From Gaeumannomyces sp. JS-464 (taxonomy: Eukaryota > Ascomycota > Sordariomycetes > Magnaporthales > Magnaporthaceae), in assembly GCA_002197995.1 (NCBI GenBank), contig NGZR01000005.1:4526001-4590000 (forward strand): a stretch of 64,000 bases of DNA. The letters are read 5' to 3'. Under the pieces are notes generated by a model that worked only from the letters and a program-made list of their open reading frames with translations, made no database searches and had not been told where the DNA came from. Position 1 is the stretch's first letter; each line of letters starts with the position of its first letter. Of this stretch, positions 47,864 to 58,948 are shown one piece after another. Position numbers and translations under genes: made by a program.

Positions 47864-50800
47864 TCACCCCTCGGGGAGGTCCTCGAGCTTCACGAGCCCC
47901 ATCAGGACGCAGTCGCCTAGGAAGAAGAGAGCACGGTCACGGGTGTAGGCGAGGTAGTCGAACTCGTCACCCTCACCCGAGTCCTCCTCTCGTGCCGCAA
48001 CGGCGGTCGCAACTTCGGCAGCCGCAGCTTCAGCAGCGCTGGCGACTTCCCCGCCGGAGACCGATGTGGCGGCAGCTTCGCCAGCAGGAACAACTTCAGC
48101 GGCCCCACCGCTGGCGACTGAGGTTCCGTTTTTCATCTCCATCTCTTCTTGGCCCTTGGCCTCTTCCCCCTTCTTCTTTTCCCGCGCGATCTCGTCGGCT
48201 AGGTCAGGAAGCTTGGCCTGAACGATGCCCCAAGCGACCCACTGGGCACTGTTGGCCGGCCTCCATAGGCGCGTCTCCTCGAGAAGTGCGTGCACTTGCG
48301 CATCGGCTGCCTCCTCACGGCGCTTCTCCTCCTCCTTCCAACCACCGGGAGGTACTCTGGCGTCGAGCATGAACTCGACGATGGAGCTGGACGAGGTATT
48401 CGAGTGCTGCAGTGCACCCATCATAAACGGCGGCGTCGACGCAGGACCTACCACGGGGGTGGTCACGCGCGATGACGAAGCCACGCCTCGGTGGTCTACA
48501 TAGGCGCGCACGAACCGCCGCTGTTGCTCCACCGTTGGGTACATGGCAGTGTTGCAGGCGAAGGGCGCCACGGCGTCGTGATAGTTGTACGCCCACTCGG
48601 TGAAGTGGTTGGCGAACTCGAGCCCTGGCAGGTTTGCAGCCGCGTACTCGAAGTCGATCACCACCAGCTGCTTGTGCTCGTTGGCCGGTTGTAGGGGGAC
48701 TTTTCGTCATCGGGCCGAATGCGCGAGGATGTTTCCATATTGGGTCTGCGCGTTTGTTAGACCTGGAGTTGTCCGAGAGAGATACGAAGCATCACTTACG
48801 TCATGTGTGCAAACACAAGTTTCTCGCGAATTTTCTGGGGTAGCCGTAGTACTCGTTGAGGTGCCTTCGGTAGCGATCAACGAGGCCCATGAGACGGGCC
48901 ACTCGACACCACACACGAATCCGGTCCGAGCCGCGTCCCCGCTGGCGACCACCTTGCGGTCCAAAAACGTGACGGTCCTCTCGACTGTGTCGAGCCAGTT
49001 GTCCCAGTTGACCCATACGTTGGGTCCGTCGCTGAGCTCCTGTTCCAACAACTCGATACCGTCGTGGAGCTCGCGCATCCGCTTGGCGATCATGCGCGAC
49101 GTCTCGGGTTCGCGCAGGTTCGGGGGTGTAAGAGCGGTGGCATTGAGGTACTGCTCGAACCGGCCGTTGGTGAAGGTGCCCAGCAGCCGGGGGCCAATCT
49201 TCTTGCGCGCCAGCCGCTGGAGCACCGCAAGCTCCTTCTCTCGGTCAATCAGTTGCTCAACGTTGGGGCCGTAAATTCGCAGTAGCAGCTTGGGTGGCAC
49301 CTTACGCCCCTCAGCCGCCGCCGCCGCCACAACATCGGCGGGCGGCGAGACTACATAGACAGCGTTGGTCAGGGCGCCGCTGAGCCTCTCGACGCCCACC
49401 TGGTCGCCGCTGTCCAGGGGCACGCGCCGCCACCTTGAGCCTCAGGGTGTGCGCCAGTCGGATGATCTCGCCCTTGAAAACAAGCCAGGCCTGTCGGCTC
49501 TCCTCGCGTCTCGATGCTGCGGCGAACCGCCAACGACTGGGTCATTGGCTCCTCCGAGGCCGACCGGCTTCGCCCGAGTAACTCAGTGTGTTCTTCGAGT
49601 TGTCCAAGACGGCTCGCAACTAGGGACGAAACATCCCCATCGACGTAGTCCGTATCCGAGGAGGCAGTTCGGAGAGCTGTAGCGACGACCTGCTTTCTTG
49701 AAGCGGCCGGAGTGCTTCTGCCCAGCCGCTGCTGTCCGGAGGTCACGGCAACCGGGTCGAGTCCCAGGGCGGCCATGCTCGTCGACGATGCGCTGCAGGC
49801 GATCCAGCGAGACCTCGCTGGACTGGGAGTCGATGGAACCTGCCCTTGGCCGACGACTCCACATGGGCGTCGTCGATGCGCTGTCCCATCGGCCTTGCGA
49901 GGAGGAGATTTAGACTTGCGGCGTCCAGTAGCCCGCTTCTTCTTCCTGGCGGCCTTTTTGTCCTTCTCGCTTTGTAGCCACTCGGCCACCTGCGCGATCA
50001 ATTTTTGGCCGGCCCTGTCGACGCGGTGGCCATGGTAGTGGTTATGGTTGTGGCTGTGGTGGGAGTGATGAGCCTGCTGCTGCTGGCTTCCATGCCGGCC
50101 TGCTTCGTCGGGTGTTTGTATTGGAGATGCGGTGGAGCTGGCCGTGCTGTTGGGAACCTCGACCCCGGCATGGTTGAACGAGGTCCGTGGAGAGGTTGCA
50201 GGCAGACGACCACTCAGTCTCCTCGTACGCCCGGCAGTGTGTTGCTTCCGACTCGGCCCGTCCTCCGGGGACTGTGCCACAGGCTGCGACATGGACTCTG
50301 GCTCCGCAATTTGAACAGCTAGAGGGCAAGGGGCGTAGTGGTCAGCATGAGGGCAAGGTGGTGACTCTCAAAACAGGCGCCACCACACACTCGTTCGATC
50401 CTTGGGCGTTGCAGCAGATATATAACAGGACAAGACGGGGGTACGGTGATAGGATCTGTTGCGATCTGATAGCAAACGGGGCCAGAATCTTGCGCACCTG
50501 TTGGTCGTGTGACCGCCCTTGTGCACCAAATAAGCGTGGCGCCGTTCTCCTGTTTAGACAGCGGCCGGACGTTCGGCCGAATTACCACATGTGCCACTTG
50601 GTTTGGAAAATACACGGTAGAGCCCCCAGATAGCAGCACCCCTGTGCTAGCTTCGCTTGTCTGGGTAGCTGTGGCTGGCCTGCGGTCAGGCCACGAGGAC
50701 GCGAGATTACAGTGACGAGCGGAAGGGCGACGTGGAGGAGACCAGGGGTTCAGATAAGAGAGACAAACCTTTGACAGCTCCGCTCAAGGGTGATCTTTCG

Positions 50801-50868
50801 GGATCATCATCGTTCTTGAGTGCAGACTTCCTCGGCTGTCCCAGCGCCGGCGATGTTGGGTTTGACAT
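47864..50868 (-). CDS. CKI1: Choline/ethanolamine kinase
   Basis: Phosphorylates choline in the CDP-choline (Kennedy) pathway. Exon 1 (50868-50769) starts MSNPTSPALGQPRKSALKN. A 450-nt intron follows, and exon 2 resumes at 50318 to read AVQIAEPES. A long His/Ser-rich N-terminal extension (HHSHHSHNHNHYHGHR) precedes the kinase domain. The domain shows EIIRLAHTLRLKV, ERLSGALTNAVYVVSPP, KLLLRIYGPNVEQLIDREKE, the DTQYGN part of the catalytic loop, and VIDFEYAAANLPGLEFANHF. The C-terminal part includes an Ala/Glu-rich insert (about 47990-48110) before FDYLAYTRDRALFFLGDC. Many single-base breaks occur, including GGGG at 48837-48840 and GGGGG at 48694-48698 (+ strand), each cured by one base. The catalytic Asn/Asp region spans an intron with a poor match (AHMTx rather than AHND), probably also error. 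Confidence 0.87.
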
Positions 50869-51706
50869 GGCGTGGGAGCGATCGCTGGGCAATGGCATGT
50901 GACGGGTTTCTTTGTTCGGACGAAACCTGCGCGGCACAGGCAGCTGCAAAGCTTTGGTCGGGCAAGCGAGATTTGTTGAGGCGCCAGTAGCCAAAGACAG
51001 GGGATACCGCGTTCGCTAGAGTGCTGGTTAACTTCAGGGTACTATCTGCCGTCCAGGATGGGCGAGGGTCGGCAGGTTGTGATAATTTTCGGTTCAATCA
51101 AGGAGCAGCGGGGTAGGACAGTGCTAAGCGGGCAGGTAGGTGCTAGTGGCAGGAGGAGGGAGGGATCGAGGGAGGGACGCATGCAAGTTGAGGATCAATC
51201 GTCAAAAACGGATCCCTGGATCTTCCATCTGTTTTCCGGGATCAGCTAATTCAGGTTATCAATTTGATTAAAAGGCTCATAAAAAAATAAAAAAATAAAA
51301 AGGTCATACAACGGGAGGGAAAAAAACGTCGCGGCCGACCAGGGCCCGCCGTTGCAGTGGGATCCAGGGTCCTGTCTAGACTGCCCCTCCAGAATTCCGT
51401 GTACGGGAGCGAAACGACAAGCTCAACCGACTGCGAGCGCGTGATTGAATGCATGTGACGCCAGTTCCACTTTAACCTATCCAATTGATTGGTTAATCTA
51501 CCTGCTATTGCTTGAATCGACGCCAGCACAATAAAAACAGACAGACAGAAAGCCAACGAAAAAAAGAAAGAAAAAAAAAAGTGAGAGAGAGAGAGAGAGA
51601 GAGAGAAGATGTGTAGGAGAGGAGAAGAGAAAAGCCAACAGAAAAATGACCCCATAATGGCCGCCGGCCAAGCCCTTAATGAGGACAGGCGCATACATGG
51701 CAACGA
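50869..51706. other. Choline kinase upstream and ABTB1-like 3' region
   Basis: About 840 bp, including a GA dinucleotide microsatellite at about 51582-51606 and A-rich runs near 51279-51300. No gene is recognisable. Confidence 0.5.
51582..51606. repeat. (GA)n microsatellite
   Basis: About 12 GA units just downstream of the ankyrin-BTB gene. Confidence 0.85.
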
Positions 51707-53888
51707 TCAAGCGTCCAACTTCAGGCGATCCAGCATATTGTCAATCTTTTGCAGCAGTATTTGATAGTTGGCTGCGTCCGCCTCGAACTCATCCTCCACC
51801 AGGGTCCCGTCCAGCGTGCTGATCCAGCCTGAAGGCGGTGGTGCGCTCTGCTGCGTTAACACCCCTTTGACGCCATTGATAGTGTCGGCTGGATTCTCTG
51901 CGGAGTCCGCACTGATGGGGGCACTTTCCGGTGTGGCCTCCCCAGAGGTGTCGCCCTCGGCAGGAACATAGTCGCCACCAGGGGGCTGTGGCACTTGTTC
52001 CTCCATCATCTCGTATCCTGTGTCCTCGAACCGCAGGCGGAACCTCTCTGACAAGTAGAACCGAATATCGTCAAGCAACTCAATCGTGTCCGTGTCCTCG
52101 GTTTTTGATCCTCGAGGCACTCTCCTGGATCATCTCAGCAAACTCTGGCTCGTCGATGTAATGCTCCAGGCGCGCGCTAATGTACCGCGCCGCGAACTCC
52201 TCTAGCCTCTGGACTCTGAGATCCCAGGCCGCGCGGATGACGTCGTAGATGTTGATAGGCTCTGCCTCGACCATCTCTGCTTTGACAGGCACGTTTTGCT
52301 TTGGTTTCTTAGCCACCACTGAGTTGCCGTTGCCGCTCCCCAGAGCACTGATTAGTGCTACGGCCCTCGACTTGAGTTTATCGAGAAGCAGCATGTCGGC
52401 GGTGTAAAGTAGGTCAAGAGTCAGTTCGAGACTGCAGTCCGCCTTCTCCGTGTACAGGAACGACAGCACAACCTCGAGGACCTCGGGTACGCAGTCCACC
52501 CTGATGATGCGCAGGTGCTCCGTGCTCTGCGCCTCGACAAAAGGCCCAGCGAACATTTTTTGAAAATAAGGACTGCGTATCAACATCGCCTTGTGCACGG
52601 GGTATAAAGTTGCTCTGCGCGGCTTAGTCCCGCGGCTCCTTAGTCCGCCCAGGACACTCGCTTCGTCAATCCCAGCGGTATCTGGATCGTCACAGTCTGG
52701 CTCAGATTCATCGGCCTGGAGCAGACAGTCGGCATATGTGGGGTTGTCACGGGACCACTTGATGTCCTCGCTGGCCGCCCCCGCGTCGACGACGATTTGC
52801 GCGCAAGGACACCGTCGCGGAAAAATGACTCGACTTGTGCCTGAGCTCGCTGTACCTCGTCCTGGTACCGCTGGCGGGCCAGGCGGCGGTTGCTTGAGTC
52901 CAGCACGGCGTCCCAGATGTGTCCAACCTCGAGTGACCGACTGATCTTGTCGATGCCCTTAAAGAGTTCTTCCTCTGTGACGCCACCAGCACCAGAGCTG
53001 GCAAAGTCGCTAGGCAGCTCGTCAAGGTACAGATAGCGGATGACAGCACGGGTAGCCTCTATTGGGAGTGAGCTTGGGAGTTTCCAAGTCTCGGTCCCAG
53101 GGGCGTCAGCCAGCTTCTTCGCAAAGTACGGGGTTCTGGCGGCCAGGAGGAACCTGTGTAGCTCGAAATTGGCGGTTGGTGCAAAACCACCACCCCCTGA
53201 AAGTGTGATGTCTGACGTCTTTGGGGTCATCAAAGAGAGCAGGGAAGTGATATGGGACGACCAGGGCTGCAAAGGGTCCGTCGACTTGGAATAGTCATAC
53301 TGGATCAACAGCTTTCTGATCTTGTCGTTCAGAGCATTGTAAACTGCGCGCTCGCTGGCAATCACAACTTTAGTATGTGTTCTGATACAGTTTACTGTTT
53401 GGACCAGCGAATGCGCAACATACCCCTGGAACGTGTCTTTGCAATCACATATTTAGTGTGTGTTCTGATGCAGTTTGCTGTTGGGACCAGTGGTTGCGCA
53501 ACATACTCCTTTCAGACGTGGCGCCGGACTCGAGTAAGAACCTGACGAGGTCAAAGTGCCCGCATAAGCTTGCCTGGGAGCGAAATCAGCCTGGTTCAAG
53601 TGATGTCCCGGCCTGAGATCACCGCAAACTTACGAAGCCTTACCAGAATTAATGGAGTGTAATCGAACGCGTCCCTTCCGTTGATATTAACCCCGGCCGA
53701 GAGGTAGCTCCTGGCACGTTTTGAGATCGCCACGCCGGCACGCCTCCAGGAAGTCGTTGAAGGCGCCACTCAGGTCCAGTGGGTTCTCCTCGCGGAGCAG
53801 CCCGCTCCTGACGAGACTGCTCCTCCCTCAGCTTGGCCTCGAGCTCATGCTTGGCGACCACCATTCTGCGTCGCGAGGAGGAAGGCAA
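51707..53888 (-). CDS. Ankyrin repeat and BTB/POZ protein (ABTB1-like)
   Basis: A probable cullin-3 adaptor type protein. The N-terminus has ankyrin repeats: SGAFNDFLEACRRGDLKTCQ, then NINGRDAFDYTPLIL and ASLCGHFDLVRFLLESGA. These run through conserved ERNTFQGERAVYNALNDKIR, assembled across two introns and a microexon (see separate entries). BTB1 includes TSDITL and FELHRFLLAARTPYFAKKL. BTB2 includes VHKAMLIRSPYFQKMFAGPF and LDLLYTADMLLLDKLKSRAV. The C-terminus is an acidic helix-rich region ending NMLDRLKLDA. This domain order matches human ABTB1/BPOZ. Single-base breaks lie near 53705, 53800, 52700 and 52115. The start is either ATG 53888 or ATG 53864. Confidence 0.84.
53355..53423 (-). other. 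Intron B of the ankyrin-BTB gene (69 nt)
   Basis: Donor GTATGT, branch TACTAAA, acceptor CAG. Near-copy of intron A; both start with the same 12 bases. Confidence 0.75.
53424..53436 (-). other. 13-nt microexon of the ankyrin-BTB gene
   Basis: Encodes the central part of the family motif NTFQG. It joins in phase to ...SER on one side and GERAVYN on the other. Without it the conserved motif is lost. Confidence 0.75.
53437..53506 (-). other. Intron A of the ankyrin-BTB gene (70 nt)
   Basis: Donor GTATGT, putative branch CACTAAA, acceptor AAAG. It is about 84% identical over its whole length to the next intron (53423-53355). Confidence 0.75.
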
Positions 53889-54641
53889 AGGTGGGTGAGT
53901 GGCGAGCTAAACAGCTCAGTGACAGAGGGGAGGTCTATAGCCCGTCTATTTGGAAAGTCTATCAATGAGGAAAGAAAACGAGATTCAAGGAAAAGACCCG
54001 AAACATACCCGCTTGGAAAACCCGCGCGCCCTCTTGCCGGCGCTGACACAGCAGCAGATGTGCTCGATCGTCGTTGTCAAGTGGGGGCCGGAGTGGCCGG
54101 AAAGTGGGGGCGCGGAACAACTCAGGTTGGACGGCTGAGCTTATCAGACCGCATGAGGCACCCAGCTCGCCAGGATGTGATCTCGCTTCCGCTTCTCCTT
54201 CTTCGCACGACCATTTACTTCACTTGCTAACTTCTCACTCATTGCTTTTCATTATTCTTATTCGTTCGATCCTATTACAGCGTTTTATATCATGCACCTT
54301 TTTCAAGTGATTGCGACATGTTCCACTCACGTCACGTGCATTGCATCTGAGCGACCCACCAGTCCAAGGGCTCATCTCATCGCCGTCCATGTCAGTCACA
54401 GGTCCCAAACCGTATAACCAAACCTACTACATTCATAACCAAAAACGGCAGCAGCAACACTCTCAGTAAGCGGGGCCTTCTTGCTTGCATCCCTCATCGT
54501 CGAAATCGATTGCTTCTTCCTGTTCAAGCATCTCGCCAGGCGGCGCGCAATCCGGCGGCATAGAGCTGGACAAGCTAGCTCTCTCAAACAAGAGGTGAAC
54601 AGATAGACACGAATTCCTGTTTCTGTCTCTTTCTTCCCTCA
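53889..54641. promoter_or_regulatory. Shared divergent promoter ABTB1-like/HAD hydrolase
   Basis: About 750 bp between divergent starts. No coding content is recognised and no defined sites were found. Confidence 0.5.
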
Positions 54642-56180
54642 ATGGAGACCCTGGCCTTTATCTCTCGCCGGTCTCTGCTGAGGGCTGGTCTGAGGCAGGG
54701 CGTCCAGCACGCGCCTGGTGCTAGGCGCACGCTACAAACCCATACGAAAGTGCTCTTGCAGTCCTCCAAGTCTGCTGCGCCGAGCCGCGTATTGCCCTGG
54801 AAAGGAAGCTTGGTGCTATCATGCCCGAGGAGCTTCGCCACCGCCGACATGGAGGACCAACACCCCAACCTGCTGGCGAACGGATGCTCCTCTCTTCGCC
54901 TTCGCCTTTGAGTACGTTGGGCACTTCCCAGCTGGCTCCTTGCTCGAAACCTCCCAGGGCCACACCTGTATCGCTACTAACACGGCCCCGTTAGATCGAC
55001 GGCGTACTGCTGCACGATCCAGCTCATCCCGGGCGCGTCTGAAGCATTGAGCACCTACATGAAAACCATATTCCCTATATACTTCTTACCAACGGTGGAG
55101 GTGAGCATGAGAAGGATCGCGTTGCGGGCCTCAGCGAGAAGCTCAAGGTCCCCCTGACTACGGACAATTTTGTGCAGTCGCACACTCGTTCCAAGAGCTT
55201 GCGCAGGGGCTGGCAGCCTGCGAGAAAAGACCATCTTCGTTACGGGTTCCAACGCGGCCAAGTCGCGAGAAATGCTGAGCGGTCAGTTTCTTGTCCCTGC
55301 TGGACTGAATCATATTTTCCCGACTTGTGGAACGGGCAGCTCCCCGCCCACTGCTCGACTTATTTGTTCCCTAACTCCCTTTTCTCCGGCATAGATACGG
55401 CTTCAAGAACGTGGTTATTCCAGCCGATATTCTGATGGCGCAACCAACAGTCTGGCCTTTGACCCTCTGATGGAGTCCGTGTACGCGGCCATGGCTCGGC
55501 CACTCCCCAAGCCCATATACGGCAGCCCAGGGGCGACGAGCGACGCTGTAGCGCTCAAGATTGACGCCATGTTTGTGTTCAACGACCCGCGCGACTGGGC
55601 GCTCGACATACAGCTCATCACGGACCTACTTCTCTCCCGGCAGGGCTATCTGGGGACGTACTCGGCCCTCAACGGGAGCAAGTGGCAGGGCGACGGGCAG
55701 CCGGACCTCTACTTCAGCAACAAAGACCTCTTCTGGTCCTCGACGTACCACCTGCCGCGGTTTGGCCAGGGCGCGTTCCAGGCCGCTGTCGCGGGCGTGT
55801 GGGACCAGATCACGGGCGGCGCCGAGGCGGCGAGGCTGCGTCGGACCGTCATCGGCAAGCCATTTGCGGAAACGTACCGGTATGCGGAGCGCGTCCTCTC
55901 CCGGCACCGAGAAGAGGTGCGACGCCGAGCGGGCCACGGCAGCAGGAAGCCCGGGCTGTCGAGCGTGTACATGGTTGGCGACAACCCGGAGAGCGACATC
56001 GCGGGGGCCAACGCGTTCAAAAGCGAGGAGGGCGCCGACTGGTGCTCCATCCTGGTCCGGACCGGGGTCTGGCACCCGGACCGCGGTGAGATGAAGCACC
56101 AGCCGCGAGTTATTGTGGATGATGTGGTCGCGGCTGTGCGTTGGGCATTGCAGAGAGAAGGCTGGAAAGCAGACTTCTAA
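54642..56180 (+). CDS. HAD-superfamily hydrolase, CECR5/HDHD5-like, probably mitochondrial
   Basis: A HAD phosphatase-like protein (class IIA type). The start METLAFISRRSLLRAGLRQG is a good mitochondrial presequence. Motif I is split by an intron: FAFAF before the GTACGT donor, then IDGVLL after TTAG near 54993. Other blocks are IPYILLTNGGG (motif II region), EKLKVPLTTDNFVQSHT, AERYGFKNVVIPADILM, the clean frame from 55470 (MFVFNDPRDWALDIQLITDL), and motif III/IV IGKPFAETYRYAER plus VYMVGDNPESDIAGANAFK. The first half (54860-55430) carries several single-base frame changes and at least two introns; the second half is uninterrupted. Physiological substrate unknown. Confidence 0.85.
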
Positions 56181-56385
56181 GATCCCGTGAACCTGTCTCG
56201 AGGGCTTCCCCCAGGCGCATATGCCTTGGTCAGGGCGTATAGGTATATCCCTCACATGTTCCCACGTAGATCTTAGCCCATGTCAGAGGGGGCTCTCGCG
56301 GCTCCTTTTCGGAACCATAGACTCCCGGGCCTCGTCGATACATACATAGAACGTAGATGAAAGCAATATCCTCACCACGTCCCGT

Positions 56386-58514
56386 CTATGAGCTGCAGCT
56401 ACACTGCATTGCCCGCTTCGTCCTGGGGACGTTTTCCGTCCACCGCCTTTCCTCTTCCGCGTCACCTTGGTACACCTTCCCATCGAAGATCTGCCCATGC
56501 CAGCTAGACTCGAACGGGTGGGTTGCCATGTGAATGAGCCTTCTCAGTACGTCCCGTTCGCCTTCCTTCTCGACCCGCCGAATCACCTCGTCGAGCACCC
56601 ATCCACGGGCAACAAAGTTGGGATTCACCATCCTCATGACCTCCTGCCGCTCCGCATCTCGAGACTCGGACAGACCAGCTTGAGCTCCTGAGCCACCGTC
56701 TTTGCTATCGGCCCAGTCTTCGGTCATACGATCCCGCCAGCTGCAGAGCCAAGCTCCGAGTCGCTTTCGACCTTCCTCCTCGCCGCCGACACCAGTGACT
56801 CCTTCGCTGTAGAGGAACAAGCCGGCTTTTTCTCGTGCTGCGTCCTCGGCGGCAATCTCGGAAACGGAGACGGAGCTCAGCCGACGAAAGAAGAGGTTGA
56901 AGTCGAGTTCAAGCGCCTCCATGGTATCGAGCAAGGGACTGAATAATCCATCAAAGTCAGACTCTCTGTAGGAGCGAAGTCCCAGGCGGGCGGCCATCAG
57001 GCGTTTGTACTTTGCAAGGAATACTGCCTTGTATTCCTCGCCGACCTGGCCGATGATCTTCTCCGCCCGAGCCACTAGCGGCGCTGCCGCGGCCTCGTCC
57101 TTTACCCCGTCTTTTCCGAAGGTTGGATCGTCCACAAGCGCGCCCGCCCCCATGAGCTCTCCCAGCGCTTCACCGAGCCGGACGAGCGACCACCACACGA
57201 TGGTGGGCTGGTTTTTGTAGCTATACCTGAGGTACGAGTCGTCGTGGTTAGGCGTGTAGCTGGGGTCGAAATTGTCGAGGAAGGCAAAGGGGCCAAAGTC
57301 CATGGAGAGACCCATGATGGACGTATTGTCCGTGTTGAGCACGCCGTTCATAAAGCCGTACGCCTGCCAGTAGGCCACGGTCTCGGCATTCCGCCTGACC
57401 ACCTCGCGGTATACACGTGTGAACCGATTCTCGGCTGCGCCATCCGGCCCCTCGATCTCGGCGGCCGGGACGCCCCTGCGCGGGGTCGGCGTAGACCCGG
57501 GCTGATTCTCTGCTTGGCTTGGGTCTGGCAAGCGGCCAGGGAGGGCGTCCCAGCCGCCAAGGATGTCCTCGGCAACATAGGTGGCCAGGCGGCGGATTAG
57601 GGCGCGGTCGCCACGCGCGCGCAGGAGATCAAAGGTGCCCAGGCGGATCCAGCTCTGGGCGAAGCGCACGACGATGGCGGCGGGCTCGACCGTCTCTCTG
57701 CGTGCGTGCTGGTGGGGGAGCAGGCTCAGGGCCAGGGCGCGGGTGGTGGGGATGCCGAGGCCGTGCAGGGCCTCGCTGGCGGCGAACTCGCGGATGCTGC
57801 TGCGCAGGACGGCCTTGCCGTCGGCGAAGCGGCTGTAGGGGGTCAGGCCGGCGCCCTTGAGCTGCACCTCGTAGCGCTCGGCCGTGCGCGGGTTGGTGGC
57901 CTCGAAGAGGCTGATGACGCGGCCGTCGCCCAGCTGGCCGGCCCAGGAGCCGAACTGGAAGCCGCCGTAGCACTGCGCCCAGGGGTACCCCTTGGGCTTG
58001 GTGCCAGCGGCGGAGGGCGATGGCGCGTTGCCGTCGTCGTCCCAGCCGTACAGGCGGTTGCCGACCACTGCCTGGCGGAAGTCCTCGGTGGCGGTCTCGG
58101 AGGCGCGCAGGCCGAGGGTCCGCATCGCCGCGGGAGAGACGGCCAGCAGCTCCGGGTCCTCCTGGGGCTCGGGGCGAACCCATGTGAAGAGGGCGCCGCG
58201 GACACCAGACGCGGCCCGATCTCGGAGCGCGGCGTGCTGTGCGAGTCGGCCGGGGTCGGGAACACTGGGTCGGCAGGCAGCGCCTCGGTGAATCTCCACG
58301 ACTTCGGGAGCTCGGCCAGGCTCACGCCGTCGTCGGCCGGCTCGGGCTTGGCGCCCAACTGTTCCGGCGTGGTCGCCATTGGCCTCGCCATATGAATTAT
58401 GGGCAGCAACTGTGATGGGCGTGTATCACAGCCTCGCGCGGACAAGACGTGTGTTGGGGACAATGACTTGGGCAAACGCTGCTGCAGGATTCGCCTAGAG
58501 TTGCGGCAGAGCAT
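56386..58514 (-). CDS. Protein adenylyltransferase SelO (UPF0061; yeast Fmp40)
   Basis: A pseudokinase-fold AMP-transferase acting on mitochondrial redox proteins. A single exon gives 709 residues after one base is restored. The start at 58514 (MLCRNSRRILQQRLPKSLSP) adds an Arg-rich mitochondrial presequence; an internal ATG at 58391 (MARPMATTPEQ) could give a cytosolic form. Conserved blocks are CYGGFQFGSWAGQLGDGR, LKGAGLTPYSRFADGKAVL, SSIREFAASEALHGLGIPT and NTDNTSIMGLSMDFGPFAFL. The protein ends CSCSS, with Cys in the position where animal SelO has selenocysteine. The frame break lies near 58197-58202 between GPRLV and RGALFTWVRP. It converges with the HAD gene across 205 bp. Confidence 0.93.
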
Positions 58515-58948
58515 GAGTAGTATGAGGGAGGGCGAGGGGATTTGGCGATTCGTCGAGGTTCCTCCAGCTTTCTGCTGTTTTTTCTATTCGCATTTTCTGT
58601 TCTTTTCTGCGTCGAATTATCGGAGAGCGGTACAATCATCAAGCATTATGGCCACAAGATCTGGGCGGGGCACACCTCGGAATCATTTGGCCCGACGAAT
58701 CTACGACTTATAACGAGCCGAGGGAAAGGTCCAGCGGGATTGAACATGTTCGCCTCCGAGTTGAAAAATCTAGGGGAGTGGCGATTTCGGTGCCTGATGT
58801 AGCTTGAAAGATTTGGCGGGGTTGTTCATAGGTACGTCACAAGCCCGGAACAGACACAGATTTTATGGCGACCCGCAGGCGCGTTATGAGTACCGCAAAT
58901 TTGATGTATTTTGTCAATCCTTCTGACCTTGCCTCTGGCCCCGATCGC
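58515..58948. other. Region between SelO start and AKR stop
   Basis: 434 bp. Presumed SelO promoter and reductase 3' UTR. Nothing else seen. Confidence 0.5.
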
